Positions 1-10,629 of a DNA stretch of 64,000 nt are shown one piece after another (positions within the stretch are counted from its first letter, which is position 1; each line of letters starts with the position of its first letter). Below the pieces are notes generated by a model that was not told the origin of the DNA, ran no database searches, and was given only the letters and a program-made list of their open reading frames with translations. Where the stretch lies: contig URPS01000004.1 of the NCBI GenBank assembly GCA_900549855.1, forward strand, positions 16,513 to 80,512, written 5' to 3'. Origin of the DNA: an uncultured bacterium. GTDB taxonomy: Bacteria > Cyanobacteriota > Vampirovibrionia > Gastranaerophilales > Gastranaerophilaceae. Made by a program: the position numbers and the translations under genes.

Positions 1-74
1 TTAAATATAAACTCGTTCAATTAACACAATTTATTTGGCAATGTAGGGTGCATTTAATGCACCATTAACTTAAC

Positions 75-1479
<1,405 letters not shown>

Positions 1480-1959
1480 CTAGCTTTGGAACCTTTCTTC
1501 GTCGTAAGTAATCATTTCAAGCATAGATTGCCAATTGTCGAAAATTTCTTCAGGCTTGAAGTATAGGTTAATTTCTCTTTCTGCGCTAGCTAGAGAATCA
1601 GAAGCATGGATTACATTGTATTCCATAACTTGTGCAAAGTCAGCTCTTATTGTACCAACGTCAGCTTTCATTGGGCTTGTTGCACCAACAATATGACGAA
1701 CGCTTTCGATTGCTTCGTAGCCTTCAATAACCATTGCTACAACAGGTCCGCTTGTAATATAATGTACAAGTCTTGGATAGAATGGTTTTCCGTAGTGTTC
1801 TTCATAATGTTTTGCAGCTAATTCTGGTGTTACTTGAAGTAACTTCATTGCTACTATTTTAAATCCTTTGTTTTCAAATCTTTCAAGGATTTTTCCGATT
1901 AAACCTCTTTTAACACCATCCGGTTTAATAGCAACAAATGTTCTTTCTTCTGTTTTCAT
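1480..1959 (-). CDS. ndk: Nucleoside diphosphate kinase
   Basis: Ndk transfers the gamma phosphate from ATP to nucleoside diphosphates through a phosphohistidine. The 159-residue protein carries the N-terminal [11 protein letters not shown] segment (residues 9-19) and the active-site motif NVIHASDS with His118. The usual motif is NxxHGSDS, so Gly is replaced by Ala here, a mild variation. A strong GGAGAGG site lies just upstream of the ATG at 1959. It is a single gene between repeat-rich gaps; it may be a monocistronic housekeeping unit. Confidence 0.97.
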   Translation of the reverse strand: MKTEERTFVAIKPDGVKRGLIGKILERFENKGFKIVAMKLLQVTPELAAKHYEEHYGKPFYPRLVHYITSGPVVAMVIEGYEAIESVRHIVGATSPMKADVGTIRADFAQVMEYNVIHASDSLASAEREINLYFKPEEIFDNWQSMLEMITYDEERFQS

Positions 1960-2109
1960 AACCTCTCCTACTTATATGTAAATATCAGATAAAATATTAT
2001 AAATTTCACCATGGGAATGCACCCTATCATCACTATTAGAACATAAAGCCTAAGAAAAGTAAAGAGTTGAAATTGAATAATAATGCATTATGCAGTTATT
2101 TGGGTGTGT

Positions 2110-2121
2110 TATAATTCATTT
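2110..2121 (+). promoter_or_regulatory. -10 element for leaderless comF transcription
   Basis: TATAAT at 2110-2115 is followed by six bases and then the ATG at 2122. A transcript initiated from this box would begin at or next to the start codon. There is no clear -35 hexamer and no ribosome binding site. Confidence 0.55.
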
Positions 2122-2760
2122 ATGAAAAAATTTTTCTTGTCACTTTTAGATTTAATATATAAAAAGAAATGTTATTTTTGTTCATCATCAAAATCATCAT
2201 TCAAGATGTGCCCAAAATGTTATGATGAGATGATTTATGGCAATTTTTTTGCTCAAAGAATTATTGATGGAGTTAACGTATATTCTTGTGGTATTTATGA
2301 AAGAACACTCCAGAAATTAATTAGAGGGTTAAAATATCATAAGCAAAAAGAGTTGGCGTATTATCTTGCTAAATTCATGTATGAATATTGGATACAGCTT
2401 GATGATAAACGTCGGTTTCAAGTTATTCCTACACCATTGCATAAAAATAGAATTAAGAAACGTAAGTATAATCATATGGAATTGGTTGCGGAAGAATTTT
2501 GCGCTTTGAGTGGTTTTAGTTTAAACAATGATTTGGTAAAACGTATAAAAGATACGAAACCTCAATACAAATTATCCAGACAAGAACGATTGAAAAATCT
2601 TTCTGAAGCGTTTGAAGTCGATATTACGAAAAATTTAAAAATGCCGGTTTTGATTTTGGATGACATTTGTACAACAGGCTCAACTTTTGAAGAAATGATT
2701 AAAACGCTTAAATCTGTAGGAATCACAGACATTGTTTGTCTTGCTGCATCAAGCCCATAA
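2122..2760 (+). CDS. comF: ComF family phosphoribosyltransferase-like protein
   Basis: ComF-family proteins are linked to DNA uptake in competent bacteria, and this one has the standard architecture. Residues 17-33 hold a CxxC...CxxC zinc finger (Cys17, Cys20, Cys30, Cys33), and residues 176-188 hold the PRPP-loop motif LILDDICTTGST with Asp180 and Asp181. At 212 residues it has typical length. I start it at the ATG at 2122 rather than the earlier in-frame ATG at 2083, because the zinc finger then begins at the usual distance and because TATAAT lies only six bases upstream, which would exclude the earlier start from the transcript. No other competence genes are adjacent. Confidence 0.9.
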   Translation: MKKFFLSLLDLIYKKKCYFCSSSKSSFKMCPKCYDEMIYGNFFAQRIIDGVNVYSCGIYERTLQKLIRGLKYHKQKELAYYLAKFMYEYWIQLDDKRRFQVIPTPLHKNRIKKRKYNHMELVAEEFCALSGFSLNNDLVKRIKDTKPQYKLSRQERLKNLSEAFEVDITKNLKMPVLILDDICTTGSTFEEMIKTLKSVGITDIVCLAASSP

Positions 2761-3387
2761 TATATTTACCTTCTCCGTGGACACTACTGGCAGGTAAAAA
2801 TTACAAATGAAGCAATCCAGTCGTAAAGTTGGTAGAATGACATTAAGTAAAAAAATCAATCAAATGCTAAAGTAATGGATTGCCACGAAAATTCTCGAAG
2901 TTCTAATCAAACCTATAAGCTCTAAATCACAATTTTCTCGCAATGACGTTGCACTAGTCATTCTGCGCTCCGTCATTACGAATGTTTTCCACTCCACTTA
3001 CCAGTTTGCGTCATTGCGAGCGGGAGCGAAGCAATCCAGTCGCAAAGCTGGTAGGATGACATTAAGTAAAAAAATCAATCAAATGCTAAAGTAATGGATT
3101 GCTACGAAAATTTTCGAAGTTCTAATCAAACCTACAAGCCCAAAGTATTAATTTTCTCGCAATGACGGCAAGCTGGTAGGTAAAACTACAGGCTGTTTTA
3201 AAACAACTTTCCACTTTCAACTTAAGAAAGCCGACCCAATGTCTAAATGCGTTTTCTTCTACCTCACACTAACCCTCTCTTGGATTATTCGGGGTGTCGG
3301 CGGAGTAACGTCCGACCTCCACCTTACGGGCTTACGCCCTACAGAAAATCCGCTCTCCTGCTAGGCGAGGGAATGCTCCTTAACTTA
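2761..3387. repeat. Two REPIN-like repeat units and repeat debris
   Basis: No gene is seen in this 627-bp gap. It carries two near-identical units. The first runs from about 2803 (GAAGCAATCCAGTCG) to 2950. The second, complete copy (3010-3166) opens GTCATTGCGAGCGGGAGCG and closes CTCGCAATGAC. The outer ends are inverted (GTCATTGCGAG/CTCGCAATGAC), as is the inner pair GCAATCCA/TGGATTGC, giving a double hairpin. The rest (3167-3387) is a mosaic of other dispersed repeats, including CTGTTTTAAAACAACTTTCC and the CCGACCCAATGTCTA core. Confidence 0.8.
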
Positions 3388-5118
3388 CTATTCTACAGAA
3401 GCCAAAAGCGTATTGATTTCAGAAATCAAATCTTCATTCTTTGTTTTAACAGCATTAACAAGTGCTTTTTTAAGTAATGATTTTGCTTTATTAGGGCTAT
3501 TGAATTCTATCATCAATTCTGCTGCAGATTTATAATTTTGCGCAATTTCTTCTTTAGAATTTGAAAGTTCGTAATTTCTAACAGCCTCTGCATAATATTT
3601 CAAAGCTTTATCTTTTTTCTTAAACTGAACACAAGCGTCAGCAGTATTGCTCAAAACATATCCTTTCATAGAATTATCTGTAGTTTGAGCAACAAGTTTT
3701 CTTGCAACTTCATAATAGTCAAAAGCATCTTCATCATACTTATCAGTAAAAATATTAGCCATTCTGGTTAAGGAATCAGATTGTCCAACCAAGTCATCAG
3801 ATTTACCTGCATAAGAAATTGAAGTCATATAGTGATTTAAAGCCGGCCCTACTTCATTAACGTCATCATAAATTTGTGCCATAGAAAAATGAGCACGTGA
3901 TTTTACATTAACATCGGTTGTGTACTGCAAAGACTTGTTGTAGCTATTTAGTGCTTGAACAAAGTGATCATTATCATCATAGATTTTGCCGATTTCTAAG
4001 CAAATTCTTGATTGTGTTTCGTTGTCTTTTAATTCAGCAGCTCTGTTGAATGCTTCTTTGAACATTTGCATTGCACGTTGAGGATTGTTAGAAAAAGCTT
4101 GTTTTCTAGCTTCTACAAACAATGATTTCAACTTTGTATCTTGTGGAATGATGGTTATATTTGGTTTTTTAGATATTGTTTTTTGAGCTTGAACAAATTC
4201 TTCTTCCAAAGTTAATTCTTCCGGCTCAATTTCAATAACACCTTGTTCTTCTTCTGCTGCAGGAATAGCTTCCGGAATTTCTTCATGTGAAGTTTCAACT
4301 GCTATAGTTTCTTGATTTTCTTGAACTTCTTTCTCTTGAGCTTTTTCAGGCTCTTTTTTGTCGTTATTTTCAGGGAATTTTACCAAGAAATTTGGATTAA
4401 CTTCTTCTTCATTGTAGCTGTAATTAATTCTTTGTAAAAATAAAGCGTCTAGCCAATTTTGAACAACCTTAGAATCTTTGTTCAAAGTTTCGGAAATATA
4501 TTTGTCGAGCATGGATGCAGCAATTTTCAAATTACTCTGAATTAAATTTACTTGTGGCTGCGGCTCTCTTACAAGCTGTTCAACAATTTCTAAATAGTGA
4601 TTGACTTGCTCAACAATATCTTCCGGTGTCGCAATTGCTTTAATAGTATTTCTGAAATCTTTCAAAATCTGAGCAATATTAACTTTGTTGCTTCTTTGTT
4701 GAGGATGAGGAGCTTGTTGCTGTACACTTTGTTGCGGCTGTTGGTTTATAGGCTGATATCCACCTTGCATACCGGCTTGATATTGCATTGGATTAACTTG
4801 ATGATTATCATATCTGATTGGTGGCGGAGTATTTACCTTGTATGTTTGTCTTTGTGGATAAGCAGAAGGATAAGCATTTGCAGCAGGAGAATAAATCGCT
4901 TGACGATTAGGGGCTTGTTGTTGAACATCTTCAACTCTGCCACGAGCTACGGTTTGTTGGTTTTGACGTTGTTGCTGTTGCTGGTCTTGCGCATTACTAT
5001 TGTGACCGTCCTTGTCTGTACTGTCACTTCCTGCGTTATAATTGCCTGTCTCCCTTTGTGGATAAGGGCGTGGGCGTATTGTATTCATTGTATTAAACAA
5101 TATAAACCGTCCTTCCAT
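3388..5118 (-). CDS. Large TPR protein with Gln/Pro-rich N-terminus
   Basis: I do not recognise a specific function. The N-terminal ~150 residues are low-complexity and rich in Gln, Pro and Tyr, probably disordered. A charged Glu-rich linker follows (about 245-310), and residues ~335-570 form at least five helix-turn-helix TPR units (for example ARKQAFSNNPQRAMQMFKEA and RICLEIGKIYDDNDHFVQAL). No signal peptide or membrane segment is seen, so it is likely a cytoplasmic scaffold. The start is uncertain: TATAAT on this strand (5126-5121) lies only two bases before the ATG at 5118, so the second in-frame ATG at 5088 (MNTIRPRP) may be the real one. Confidence 0.8.
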   Translation of the reverse strand: MEGRFILFNTMNTIRPRPYPQRETGNYNAGSDSTDKDGHNSNAQDQQQQQRQNQQTVARGRVEDVQQQAPNRQAIYSPAANAYPSAYPQRQTYKVNTPPPIRYDNHQVNPMQYQAGMQGGYQPINQQPQQSVQQQAPHPQQRSNKVNIAQILKDFRNTIKAIATPEDIVEQVNHYLEIVEQLVREPQPQVNLIQSNLKIAASMLDKYISETLNKDSKVVQNWLDALFLQRINYSYNEEEVNPNFLVKFPENNDKKEPEKAQEKEVQENQETIAVETSHEEIPEAIPAAEEEQGVIEIEPEELTLEEEFVQAQKTISKKPNITIIPQDTKLKSLFVEARKQAFSNNPQRAMQMFKEAFNRAAELKDNETQSRICLEIGKIYDDNDHFVQALNSYNKSLQYTTDVNVKSRAHFSMAQIYDDVNEVGPALNHYMTSISYAGKSDDLVGQSDSLTRMANIFTDKYDEDAFDYYEVARKLVAQTTDNSMKGYVLSNTADACVQFKKKDKALKYYAEAVRNYELSNSKEEIAQNYKSAAELMIEFNSPNKAKSLLKKALVNAVKTKNEDLISEINTLLASVE

Positions 5119-5244
5119 TAATTATATCGGAATTTTTAAGCAGTTCTTTACCGTTTTTGTTAAATATCATTTATTTGTATGATATTTATTTAATGGAAAA
5201 AATTTGGAAGTCATGATTTTAAATTAAAAATATAAAAATTTATC

Positions 5245-6033
5245 CTACTTTGAGTTCAAATTTATCTCATCAAGTTTTTGATAAATAGCAGAAATTGTTA
5301 GATATAATATATCCTGCCCGAAATTAGGGAAATCAATATTGAATCCAATATTGTATAACATTCCATTAGAATAAATCACTCTCGAGTTTATATACCCGAT
5401 AAAATTTGCTTTTTCTTGAATAAACATATTTTTTAATTGATTGTTATAACTATTAACCAGATGGCTAGGTAAATCCGAATTGTACGTAATAAGATTTTTA
5501 CCATCAAAAAACGAGTTCAAAATATATTCATTACCTACAAGAAATTCTTCCAAATGAACTCTATCTTCTACTTGCGGTAAATTTTGTGAAACAAATTCTT
5601 TTACCTGCAAAACTTCTGCCAAAGAATTTGCTTTCTGACAAAATCCGTCTGTCTTAACCATCAGCGGATAAATAGAGGGATAAGATAAAATTTTTGGCGC
5701 TAAAATTTTGTACTTGTCGAGCATTTTTCTTGCATAACTATCTGATAAAACGAGTTTTGACCAATTGGAAGTAAGCGCAATACAATTTACATAATTTGTG
5801 CGCAAAACATCCGCTATACCTTGAAAAACAAATTTTTCATCCTCTACAAAAACAACATCAATTTTCAAAGACCGACATTTTACCGCAAGTTCTTTAAACG
5901 TATTAAATCTTATACAAACAACATTTTCTGATTCAAAATTTGTATAAAATTTATTCAAATATTTTGAACCGGACAAAAATTTTAAAGCAGATGAATTTTT
6001 ATCACCAATAAAAAGTACATTTAATGGTTGCAT
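5245..6033 (-). CDS. Degenerate PurD-like ATP-grasp protein
   Basis: The 262-residue product resembles the first two-thirds of phosphoribosylamine-glycine ligase. KIDVVFVEDEKFVFQGIADV corresponds to the PurD N-domain segment that ends in the bound-metabolite loop, and HLEEFLVGNEY matches the ATP-grasp EEFLxGxE strand. The metal-binding segment EFNCRFGDPE of PurD reads GFNIDFPNFGQD here, so key acidic residues are lost, and the C-terminal domain is missing (PurD is about 420 residues). Catalysis by the PurD mechanism is therefore doubtful. I chose the ATG at 6033 because GGAGG sits nine bases upstream. It overlaps the PurN-like gene by 13 bases, so the two are probably translationally coupled. 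Confidence 0.6.
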   Translation of the reverse strand: MQPLNVLFIGDKNSSALKFLSGSKYLNKFYTNFESENVVCIRFNTFKELAVKCRSLKIDVVFVEDEKFVFQGIADVLRTNYVNCIALTSNWSKLVLSDSYARKMLDKYKILAPKILSYPSIYPLMVKTDGFCQKANSLAEVLQVKEFVSQNLPQVEDRVHLEEFLVGNEYILNSFFDGKNLITYNSDLPSHLVNSYNNQLKNMFIQEKANFIGYINSRVIYSNGMLYNIGFNIDFPNFGQDILYLTISAIYQKLDEINLNSK

Positions 6034-6506
6034 CCGCCACATCCTCCACAATTACCACTGCAACCTTTTGAAAGTATAGTTTTCATATCAACAGTTTCAT
6101 TGTTCAAAACTTTTTCCACAACCAGAGGATAAATCACTTGTTCTAAATAAGTTATTTCCTGCAAAACTTCATCAAAATGAGCAGAATTAGAAATCATGAG
6201 CGGATATTGGGCAACAATTCTGAATGGGTTATTAAAATATATTGTTAAACCGGTAACTTTGTTTCCATATAGCATTGAATCTCTGATAGGTTCGTCGCTT
6301 TCCATAAATGCAGGAAAAAGCGAATAATGTGATTTGAGCATTGGAATATCAGAATTTGTTTTAAAATTCACTGATACAATCAAATCAAAATCAGAATAAT
6401 TTTGTGGAATTGAATCAAAAGTAAATACCTCTGCATTTTTCAACTGACATTTGATAGCATCAATTACTGGAATGTATTCAGAATATAATACTGCAACTTT
6501 TTTCAT
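6021..6506 (-). CDS. Degenerate PurN-like formyltransferase with Cys-rich tail
   Basis: The 161-residue product resembles glycinamide ribonucleotide formyltransferase in fold signature: SHYSLFPAF (residues 59-67) matches the PurN NIHPSLLPAF strand, and KVTGLTIYF (83-91) matches GVTVHFV. The catalytic triad is not intact: His60 aligns with the PurN histidine, but the Asn two residues before it is Lys58 and the Asp of HFVDEGxDxGP is absent. It ends in a tail containing GCSGNCGGCGGCNH with four Cys and a terminal His, a plausible metal site not found in PurN. A TACAAT box lies six bases before the ATG, predicting a leaderless mRNA. Confidence 0.6.
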   Translation of the reverse strand: MKKVAVLYSEYIPVIDAIKCQLKNAEVFTFDSIPQNYSDFDLIVSVNFKTNSDIPMLKSHYSLFPAFMESDEPIRDSMLYGNKVTGLTIYFNNPFRIVAQYPLMISNSAHFDEVLQEITYLEQVIYPLVVEKVLNNETVDMKTILSKGCSGNCGGCGGCNH

Positions 6507-6512
6507 ATTTGT

Positions 6513-6518
6513 ATTGTA
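6513..6518 (-). promoter_or_regulatory. -10 element for leaderless PurN-like gene
   Basis: On the minus strand TACAAT is followed by six bases and the ATG at 6506. No ribosome site fits between them. Confidence 0.5.
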
Positions 6519-6527
6519 GCATGAAGT

Positions 6528-6662
6528 GGGTCTTTAAGTCTTTAGGTCGTTAAGACGTTAAGTTCATTTAAAAATTTTCTTATATAAAACTTGTTAAATT
6601 TTGTATTTTATTATATGAGCGTTAGCGAATTTATCGAACTTAACGATCTAAAGACTTAACCA
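6528..6662. repeat. Family A long inverted repeat, copy 1
   Basis: The left arm (about 6530-6573) is built from units like AAGTCTTTAGGTCGTTAAG. The right arm (about 6636-6662, GAACTTAACGATCTAAAGAC) is its reverse complement with few mismatches. The AT-rich centre contains ATGAGCGTTAGCGAATTTAT, which is the family core in reverse. RNA from either strand would fold into a long hairpin. It lies between two divergent genes. Confidence 0.75.
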
Positions 6663-6764
6663 AAAATCGTAAATCTTGCTTTAATAATTGTTACAATTAG
6701 TAGAAATAATTTTTTTTATTGATTAGAATATCTATTGGGTATAGAAAGAGGGGAATTTTTTAAA

Positions 6765-7277
6765 ATGAATGCTAATAAAGTACTTTTACCTAATGACGTA
6801 AGAAAACTTTTAAATATAGATAATAAAGAGATAGTTGAATTATGCAAAAAAACTTCAGTCACCCCGAAAAAAGACCAAAAAGGTCAGATTTATTTTTCAG
6901 TAGATGAAGTTAAAAAATTAAGAAACGCAAAATCAGCAGTAGTTACAGAAATGAAGAATAGTGAAAAGAAAGCGACATTACCCGTTATGACAAAACCAAA
7001 CTCACAAGCCGTTGTAAATGGTTTATTAGAAACCCTCAACAAAATGGAAAATAACATTACTACATCTATGACAAAGCTTATTGATGAAAAACTTGAAGGC
7101 ATGGATGATGTTGTTTTGGAACTCGTTAGATGTAAAACAGAAAACGAAAACCTTAAGAATAAGGTTAACGAATTGAACAAAGAAAACTTTAAACTTAAAA
7201 ACGTTTTGAATAGCTTCAAACCTCTTATGTGCGGATTTTACATTAAGAAGGAAGAAGATACTAATTTTATGTTGTAA
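6765..7277 (+). CDS. Small HTH and coiled-coil protein of unknown function
   Basis: The 170-residue protein is not assigned to a named family. Residues ~1-50 (LLPNDVRKLLNIDNKEIVEL ... FSVDEVKKL) look like a MerR/excisionase-type helix-turn-helix with a wing. Residues ~105-150 form a Leu-rich coiled coil (ENLKNKVNELNKENFKLKN), which suggests a dimer. No transmembrane segment is seen. The ATG at 6765 follows an AGAGGGG ribosome site. It sits directly upstream of recA but a 150-bp family A inverted repeat separates them, so separate transcription is likely. A DNA-binding or nucleoid role is inference. Confidence 0.65.
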   Translation: MNANKVLLPNDVRKLLNIDNKEIVELCKKTSVTPKKDQKGQIYFSVDEVKKLRNAKSAVVTEMKNSEKKATLPVMTKPNSQAVVNGLLETLNKMENNITTSMTKLIDEKLEGMDDVVLELVRCKTENENLKNKVNELNKENFKLKNVLNSFKPLMCGFYIKKEEDTNFML

Positions 7278-7280
7278 AAA

Positions 7281-7405
7281 TGTCGTTAAGTCGCTAAGTC
7301 ATTAAGTCGTTAGGTTCAATAAATTCGCTAACGCTTATATGAATTAAAATTATAAAAAAAATTTTTTTAAAGAACTTAACGACTTAATGACCTAAAGACT
7401 TAACA
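7281..7405. repeat. Family A long inverted repeat, copy 2 (before recA)
   Basis: The arms of about 36 bases, GTTAAGTCGCTAAGTCATTA... and ...TTAATGACCTAAAGACTTAA, pair with only a few mismatches. The core TTCAATAAATTCGCTAACGC follows the left arm. The right arm ends about 23 bases before the recA ATG, so the hairpin may serve as a terminator for the upstream gene or affect recA translation. Confidence 0.8.
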
Positions 7406-7427
7406 ACTTTAAATAAAGGTGATTTTA

Positions 7428-8441
7428 ATGGCAAAAGAAGAAACAGTAAACGTATCAGACGAAAGAAATAAAGCACTAAAACTTGCTATAGAAAAGATTG
7501 AAAAAGATTTTGGTAAAGGTGCTATTATGAAGCTTGGCGACAAACCTTCTGTTAGCGTTGAAACTATACCTACCGGTGCTTTAGCTCTTGATGTGGCTCT
7601 TGGAGTTGGTGGTATTCCACGTGGAAGAATAATTGAGATTTATGGTCCTGAATCATCAGGTAAAACAACTTTGGCACAACATATTGTTGCTGAATGCCAA
7701 AAAAGAGGCGGTATTGCAGCATTCGTCGATGCAGAACACGCACTTGATCCTGAATATGCCAGAAACCTTGGTGTAAATGTTGATGAACTTCTAATTTCTC
7801 AACCGGATACAGGTGAACAAGCTCTTGATATTACAGAAGAATTAGTACGCTCCGGAGCAGTTGATATTATTGTTGTTGACTCTGTTGCAGCACTTGTTCC
7901 AAAAGCTGAAATTGAAGGTTCTATGGAAGATCAGCAAATGGGCTTGCAAGCAAGATTGATGTCTAAAGCTTTGAGAAAATTAACAGGTATTATTGGTAAA
8001 ACAAGAACAACCGTTATTTTCATCAACCAGTTAAGACAAAAAATTGGCGTTATGTACGGTAATCCTGAAACAACTACAGGTGGTAATGCACTTAAGTATT
8101 ACGCATCAGTTCGTTTGGAAATCAAACGTGTTGAAGGTTTAAAAGGCGATGGAGAAGAAATCGGAAACCACGTAAGAGTTCGTATTCTTAAAAACAAAGT
8201 TGCGCCTCCATTCCGTACAGCAGAATTTGATATTATTTTTGGTAAAGGTATTTGCAAAATCGGCAATATCCTTGATGTAGCTGTTGATTTAGATATTGTT
8301 AAAAAAGCTGGGTCATGGTTTAGTTTTAAAGACGATAAATTAGGTCAAGGTCGTGATAAGGCTAAGGAGTTCTTGGGAGCTAATCCTGAGATTCTAAATG
8401 AAGTCGAAACGCTTGTTCGTGAGAAATTAGCGGAAAACTAG
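7428..8441 (+). CDS. recA: Recombinase RecA
   Basis: RecA forms ATP-dependent filaments on single-stranded DNA for strand exchange and SOS induction. The 337-residue product has Walker [10 protein letters not shown] (73-81), the Walker B strand [11 protein letters not shown] (~148-158), the loop 2 motif [18 protein letters not shown] (~210) and a normal C-terminal domain. The ATG at 7428 is six bases after AAAGGTG; an in-frame GTG at 7419 lies within that ribosome site and is rejected. No LexA operator was recognised in the leader, which is occupied by an inverted repeat. A terminator hairpin follows the gene. Confidence 0.98.
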   Translation: MAKEETVNVSDERNKALKLAIEKIEKDFGKGAIMKLGDKPSVSVETIPTGALALDVALGVGGIPRGRIIEIYGPESSGKTTLAQHIVAECQKRGGIAAFVDAEHALDPEYARNLGVNVDELLISQPDTGEQALDITEELVRSGAVDIIVVDSVAALVPKAEIEGSMEDQQMGLQARLMSKALRKLTGIIGKTRTTVIFINQLRQKIGVMYGNPETTTGGNALKYYASVRLEIKRVEGLKGDGEEIGNHVRVRILKNKVAPPFRTAEFDIIFGKGICKIGNILDVAVDLDIVKKAGSWFSFKDDKLGQGRDKAKEFLGANPEILNEVETLVREKLAEN

Positions 8442-8536
8442 ATTGGCTTAAAGCTTGATTTTATTGACTTTAAACAACTTGTTGACAAAGTTGTTTGAGT
8501 GTGGTATAAAGTTATTGGGGTAAATGTATATTTTTG

Positions 8537-8572
8537 AGTCTTGCACACATTGCAAGACTTTCCTTTTATTTA
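8537..8572 (+). terminator. Rho-independent terminator after recA
   Basis: AGTCTTGCA (8537-8545), loop CACAT, and TGCAAGACT (8551-8559) form a perfect 9-bp stem followed by TTCCTTTTATTTATT. Confidence 0.85.
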
Positions 8573-9250
8573 TTCAAAAATAAATCCCAAGCTGGACAGT
8601 AGTGTCCAGTAAAAGCAAATTACTTTTTAACTTCCATGATGACTGCAAGACTAAATGTTAACCAAATGATAAAGTATAGACTATAGTCTTACGTTACGTC
8701 ATTGCGAGCGCTTTTCACTTCACTTTCAAATGTGTAGTGTAACCTACAAGCCAGTAAGTGTAATGTAAAACGAAGTAATCCAGTCAAAAGTATGGATTGC
8801 CACAAAAATTCTCCAAATTCTAAACAAACCCACAAGCTCAAAATCACAATTTTCTCGCAATGACGGCAAACTGGTAGTTACCACCAAAAAGTCAACTCAA
8901 TGTCTACGTGCGAGGGTAAATGCACATTGAACTTGTAGTTTTGCGCTACGTCATTGCGAGCGGAAGCGAAGCAATCCAGTCATAAAGCTGGTAGATTTAC
9001 GTAAGGCTAAATGTTAACCAAATGCTAAAGTATAGATTGTAGTCTTGCGTTACGTCATTACGAAAAACGTTAGTGACGAAGTAATCCAGTCAAAAGTATG
9101 GATTGCCACGAAAATTCTCCAAATTCTAATCAAACCCACAAGCTCAAAATCACAATTTTCTCGCAATGACGTAGTTATTTTATAAACCCATATCCTATAA
9201 ATGGTTGATGTGTTAACTACCAAAATACTGTACTATAGATTTGGACTATA
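8573..9250. repeat. REPIN-like repeat cluster between recA and the fli locus
   Basis: No gene is seen. Two composite units are present: 8698-8864, whose loop carries the extra arm TTTTCACTTCACTTTCAAAT with its partner GTAAGTGTAATGTAAAA, and 8950-9170, which opens with GTCATTGCGAGCGGAAGCG, closes with CTCGCAATGAC and has a second half-unit inside it. Between them is the CAACTCAATGTCTACGTGCG core shared with other gaps. Confidence 0.75.
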
Positions 9251-9306
9251 GTAGGGATAATTAGGTGTTGACTACGCTGATTTTATCCTTAAAAACGGGA
9301 TAAGGT

Positions 9307-10413
9307 ATGATAGATTCAATATTTTTTGATGATTTATATAAACAATTTTCTTGGTTTGATTCTCTATTTACAACTGTTGTAGAGAATTGTAGCAAGGAAT
9401 TTTTCTTTGATGGATTCGAATACAAACTTGCGTCTATCAGCACAAATATGAATGTGCTTTCTCAAAATGAAACATTTTTCGTTACTAAAGTAAAAATTAA
9501 TTCTAAAAATGATGTTTATATAAGGATTTCACAAGAAGCTATTAATGTTATATTAGACAAAGTTCTTGGTAAAAATAACAGAAGATTTGATTTATCAGAA
9601 GTTTCTGAATTAGAAGCAAGAGTTATTACTTCTTTCAATGATTTTTTATATGAAACATTATCACCTTATTTCACTATAGAACCACATAAAAGATATAATG
9701 AAATATTACATTTAACTTTTTTTGTAAAAAGTGAAATTTCTGATTCTGCTGCAAAATTTATTATTTCTGTTCCAAAAGAAATTCTTTCACCACAAGAATT
9801 GGAACAAAAAGAACCAAGATTTAGCGATAGTGATTTTGCAGATTGTCCGGTAGAAGTTAATTTGTTACTGGGAACAACAACTTTCCCTGTTGCAGATATA
9901 AAAAAACTTGATGTTGGAGATATTGTCGTATTTGAAAATAGTAATTCTTCTGAAATGACATTATCTTGTTACAACATAATCAAAAAATTTCAGGTTAAAC
10001 CTAATATTGATATCGTAGAACCTTATGATACCTCTGGAGGAGATAGTATGGAAGATAATACAAATACTAATTTGTGGGATAGTATTCAAGTCGACATGGC
10101 AGCCGAATTTGATAAAGTTAAAATAACTCTTGGCGAACTCAAGAGTATTGAAGAAGGTTTGATTGTTGATTTATGCTCTGTTTACGATAACAAAGTTTCT
10201 CTAAAAGTTGGCGGAAAAACAGTAGCAGCCGGAGAACTTGTAATTATCAATGACAGATTTGGTGTAAGAATTGAAAAAGTTAGCGAATCAACTGCTTCAT
10301 CAGAAGATAAACAAGAACCAAATGACCATCAAGAAGATGTTTCAGAAGAAGAAGCTCCTGCTGAAGATTTTGATTACAGCGACTTCGAAGTAGAAGACGG
10401 GCAAGAGAGTTAA
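9307..10413 (+). CDS. FliM/FliN-type switch (C-ring) protein with two SpoA domains
   Basis: This is a likely cytoplasmic C-ring component of the flagellar (or related type III) export and switch complex. The 368-residue protein has a CheC/FliM-like N-terminal part (SELEARVITSFNDFLYETL near residue 100). A SpoA-type beta domain follows at ~175-245 (CPVEVNLLLGTTTFPVADIK, LDVGDIVVFE). A second SpoA domain occupies ~265-325 (VKITLGELKSIEEGLIVDL ... GGKTVAAGELVIIND). The C-terminal 40 residues are acidic. The dual-SpoA arrangement recalls FliY/FliM-FliN fusions or YscQ. It heads the fliO-P-Q-R cluster. Confidence 0.8.
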   Translation: MIDSIFFDDLYKQFSWFDSLFTTVVENCSKEFFFDGFEYKLASISTNMNVLSQNETFFVTKVKINSKNDVYIRISQEAINVILDKVLGKNNRRFDLSEVSELEARVITSFNDFLYETLSPYFTIEPHKRYNEILHLTFFVKSEISDSAAKFIISVPKEILSPQELEQKEPRFSDSDFADCPVEVNLLLGTTTFPVADIKKLDVGDIVVFENSNSSEMTLSCYNIIKKFQVKPNIDIVEPYDTSGGDSMEDNTNTNLWDSIQVDMAAEFDKVKITLGELKSIEEGLIVDLCSVYDNKVSLKVGGKTVAAGELVIINDRFGVRIEKVSESTASSEDKQEPNDHQEDVSEEEAPAEDFDYSDFEVEDGQES

Positions 10414-10423
10414 TTAATGAATT

Positions 10424-10584
10424 AATGAATTGAAAGGTTGAACAGCGGAATAGTTGAACAGTGGAATAGTTCATTTAGTTCGCTAAAGCTCACAGAATTT
10501 ATATATGACCGAAGGGAATTTAACAAACTTTTCCACCTTTCCGCTTTTCAACTCTTCAACTAACTTAATTCAACCCTTCAACTC
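10424..10584. repeat. Family B long inverted repeat, copy 1
   Basis: The left arm consists of short units such as GAAAGGTTGAACAGCGGAAT. The core is TTCATTTAGTTCGCTAAAGC ... GAATTTATATATGACCGAAG. The right arm (TTCCACCTTTCCGCTTTTCA...) is complementary in kind. It fills the gap between the C-ring gene and fliO. Confidence 0.75.
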
Positions 10585-10629
10585 AATCAAAAGTTTTGAA
10601 ATTACTAAACAAATAGGGAACAAACAAAA
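10585..10629 (+). promoter_or_regulatory. fliO leader, duplicated before fliP
   Basis: The 40-base segment 10585-10624 is repeated exactly at 11300-11339 before fliP. It includes ATAGGGAACAAA, probably the ribosome site region, and ends a few bases before each ATG. Confidence 0.7.

Noticed and set aside
7419..7427. GTG start for recA
   Set aside because: The GTG is part of the AAAGGTG ribosome site. The ATG at 7428 has correct spacing.
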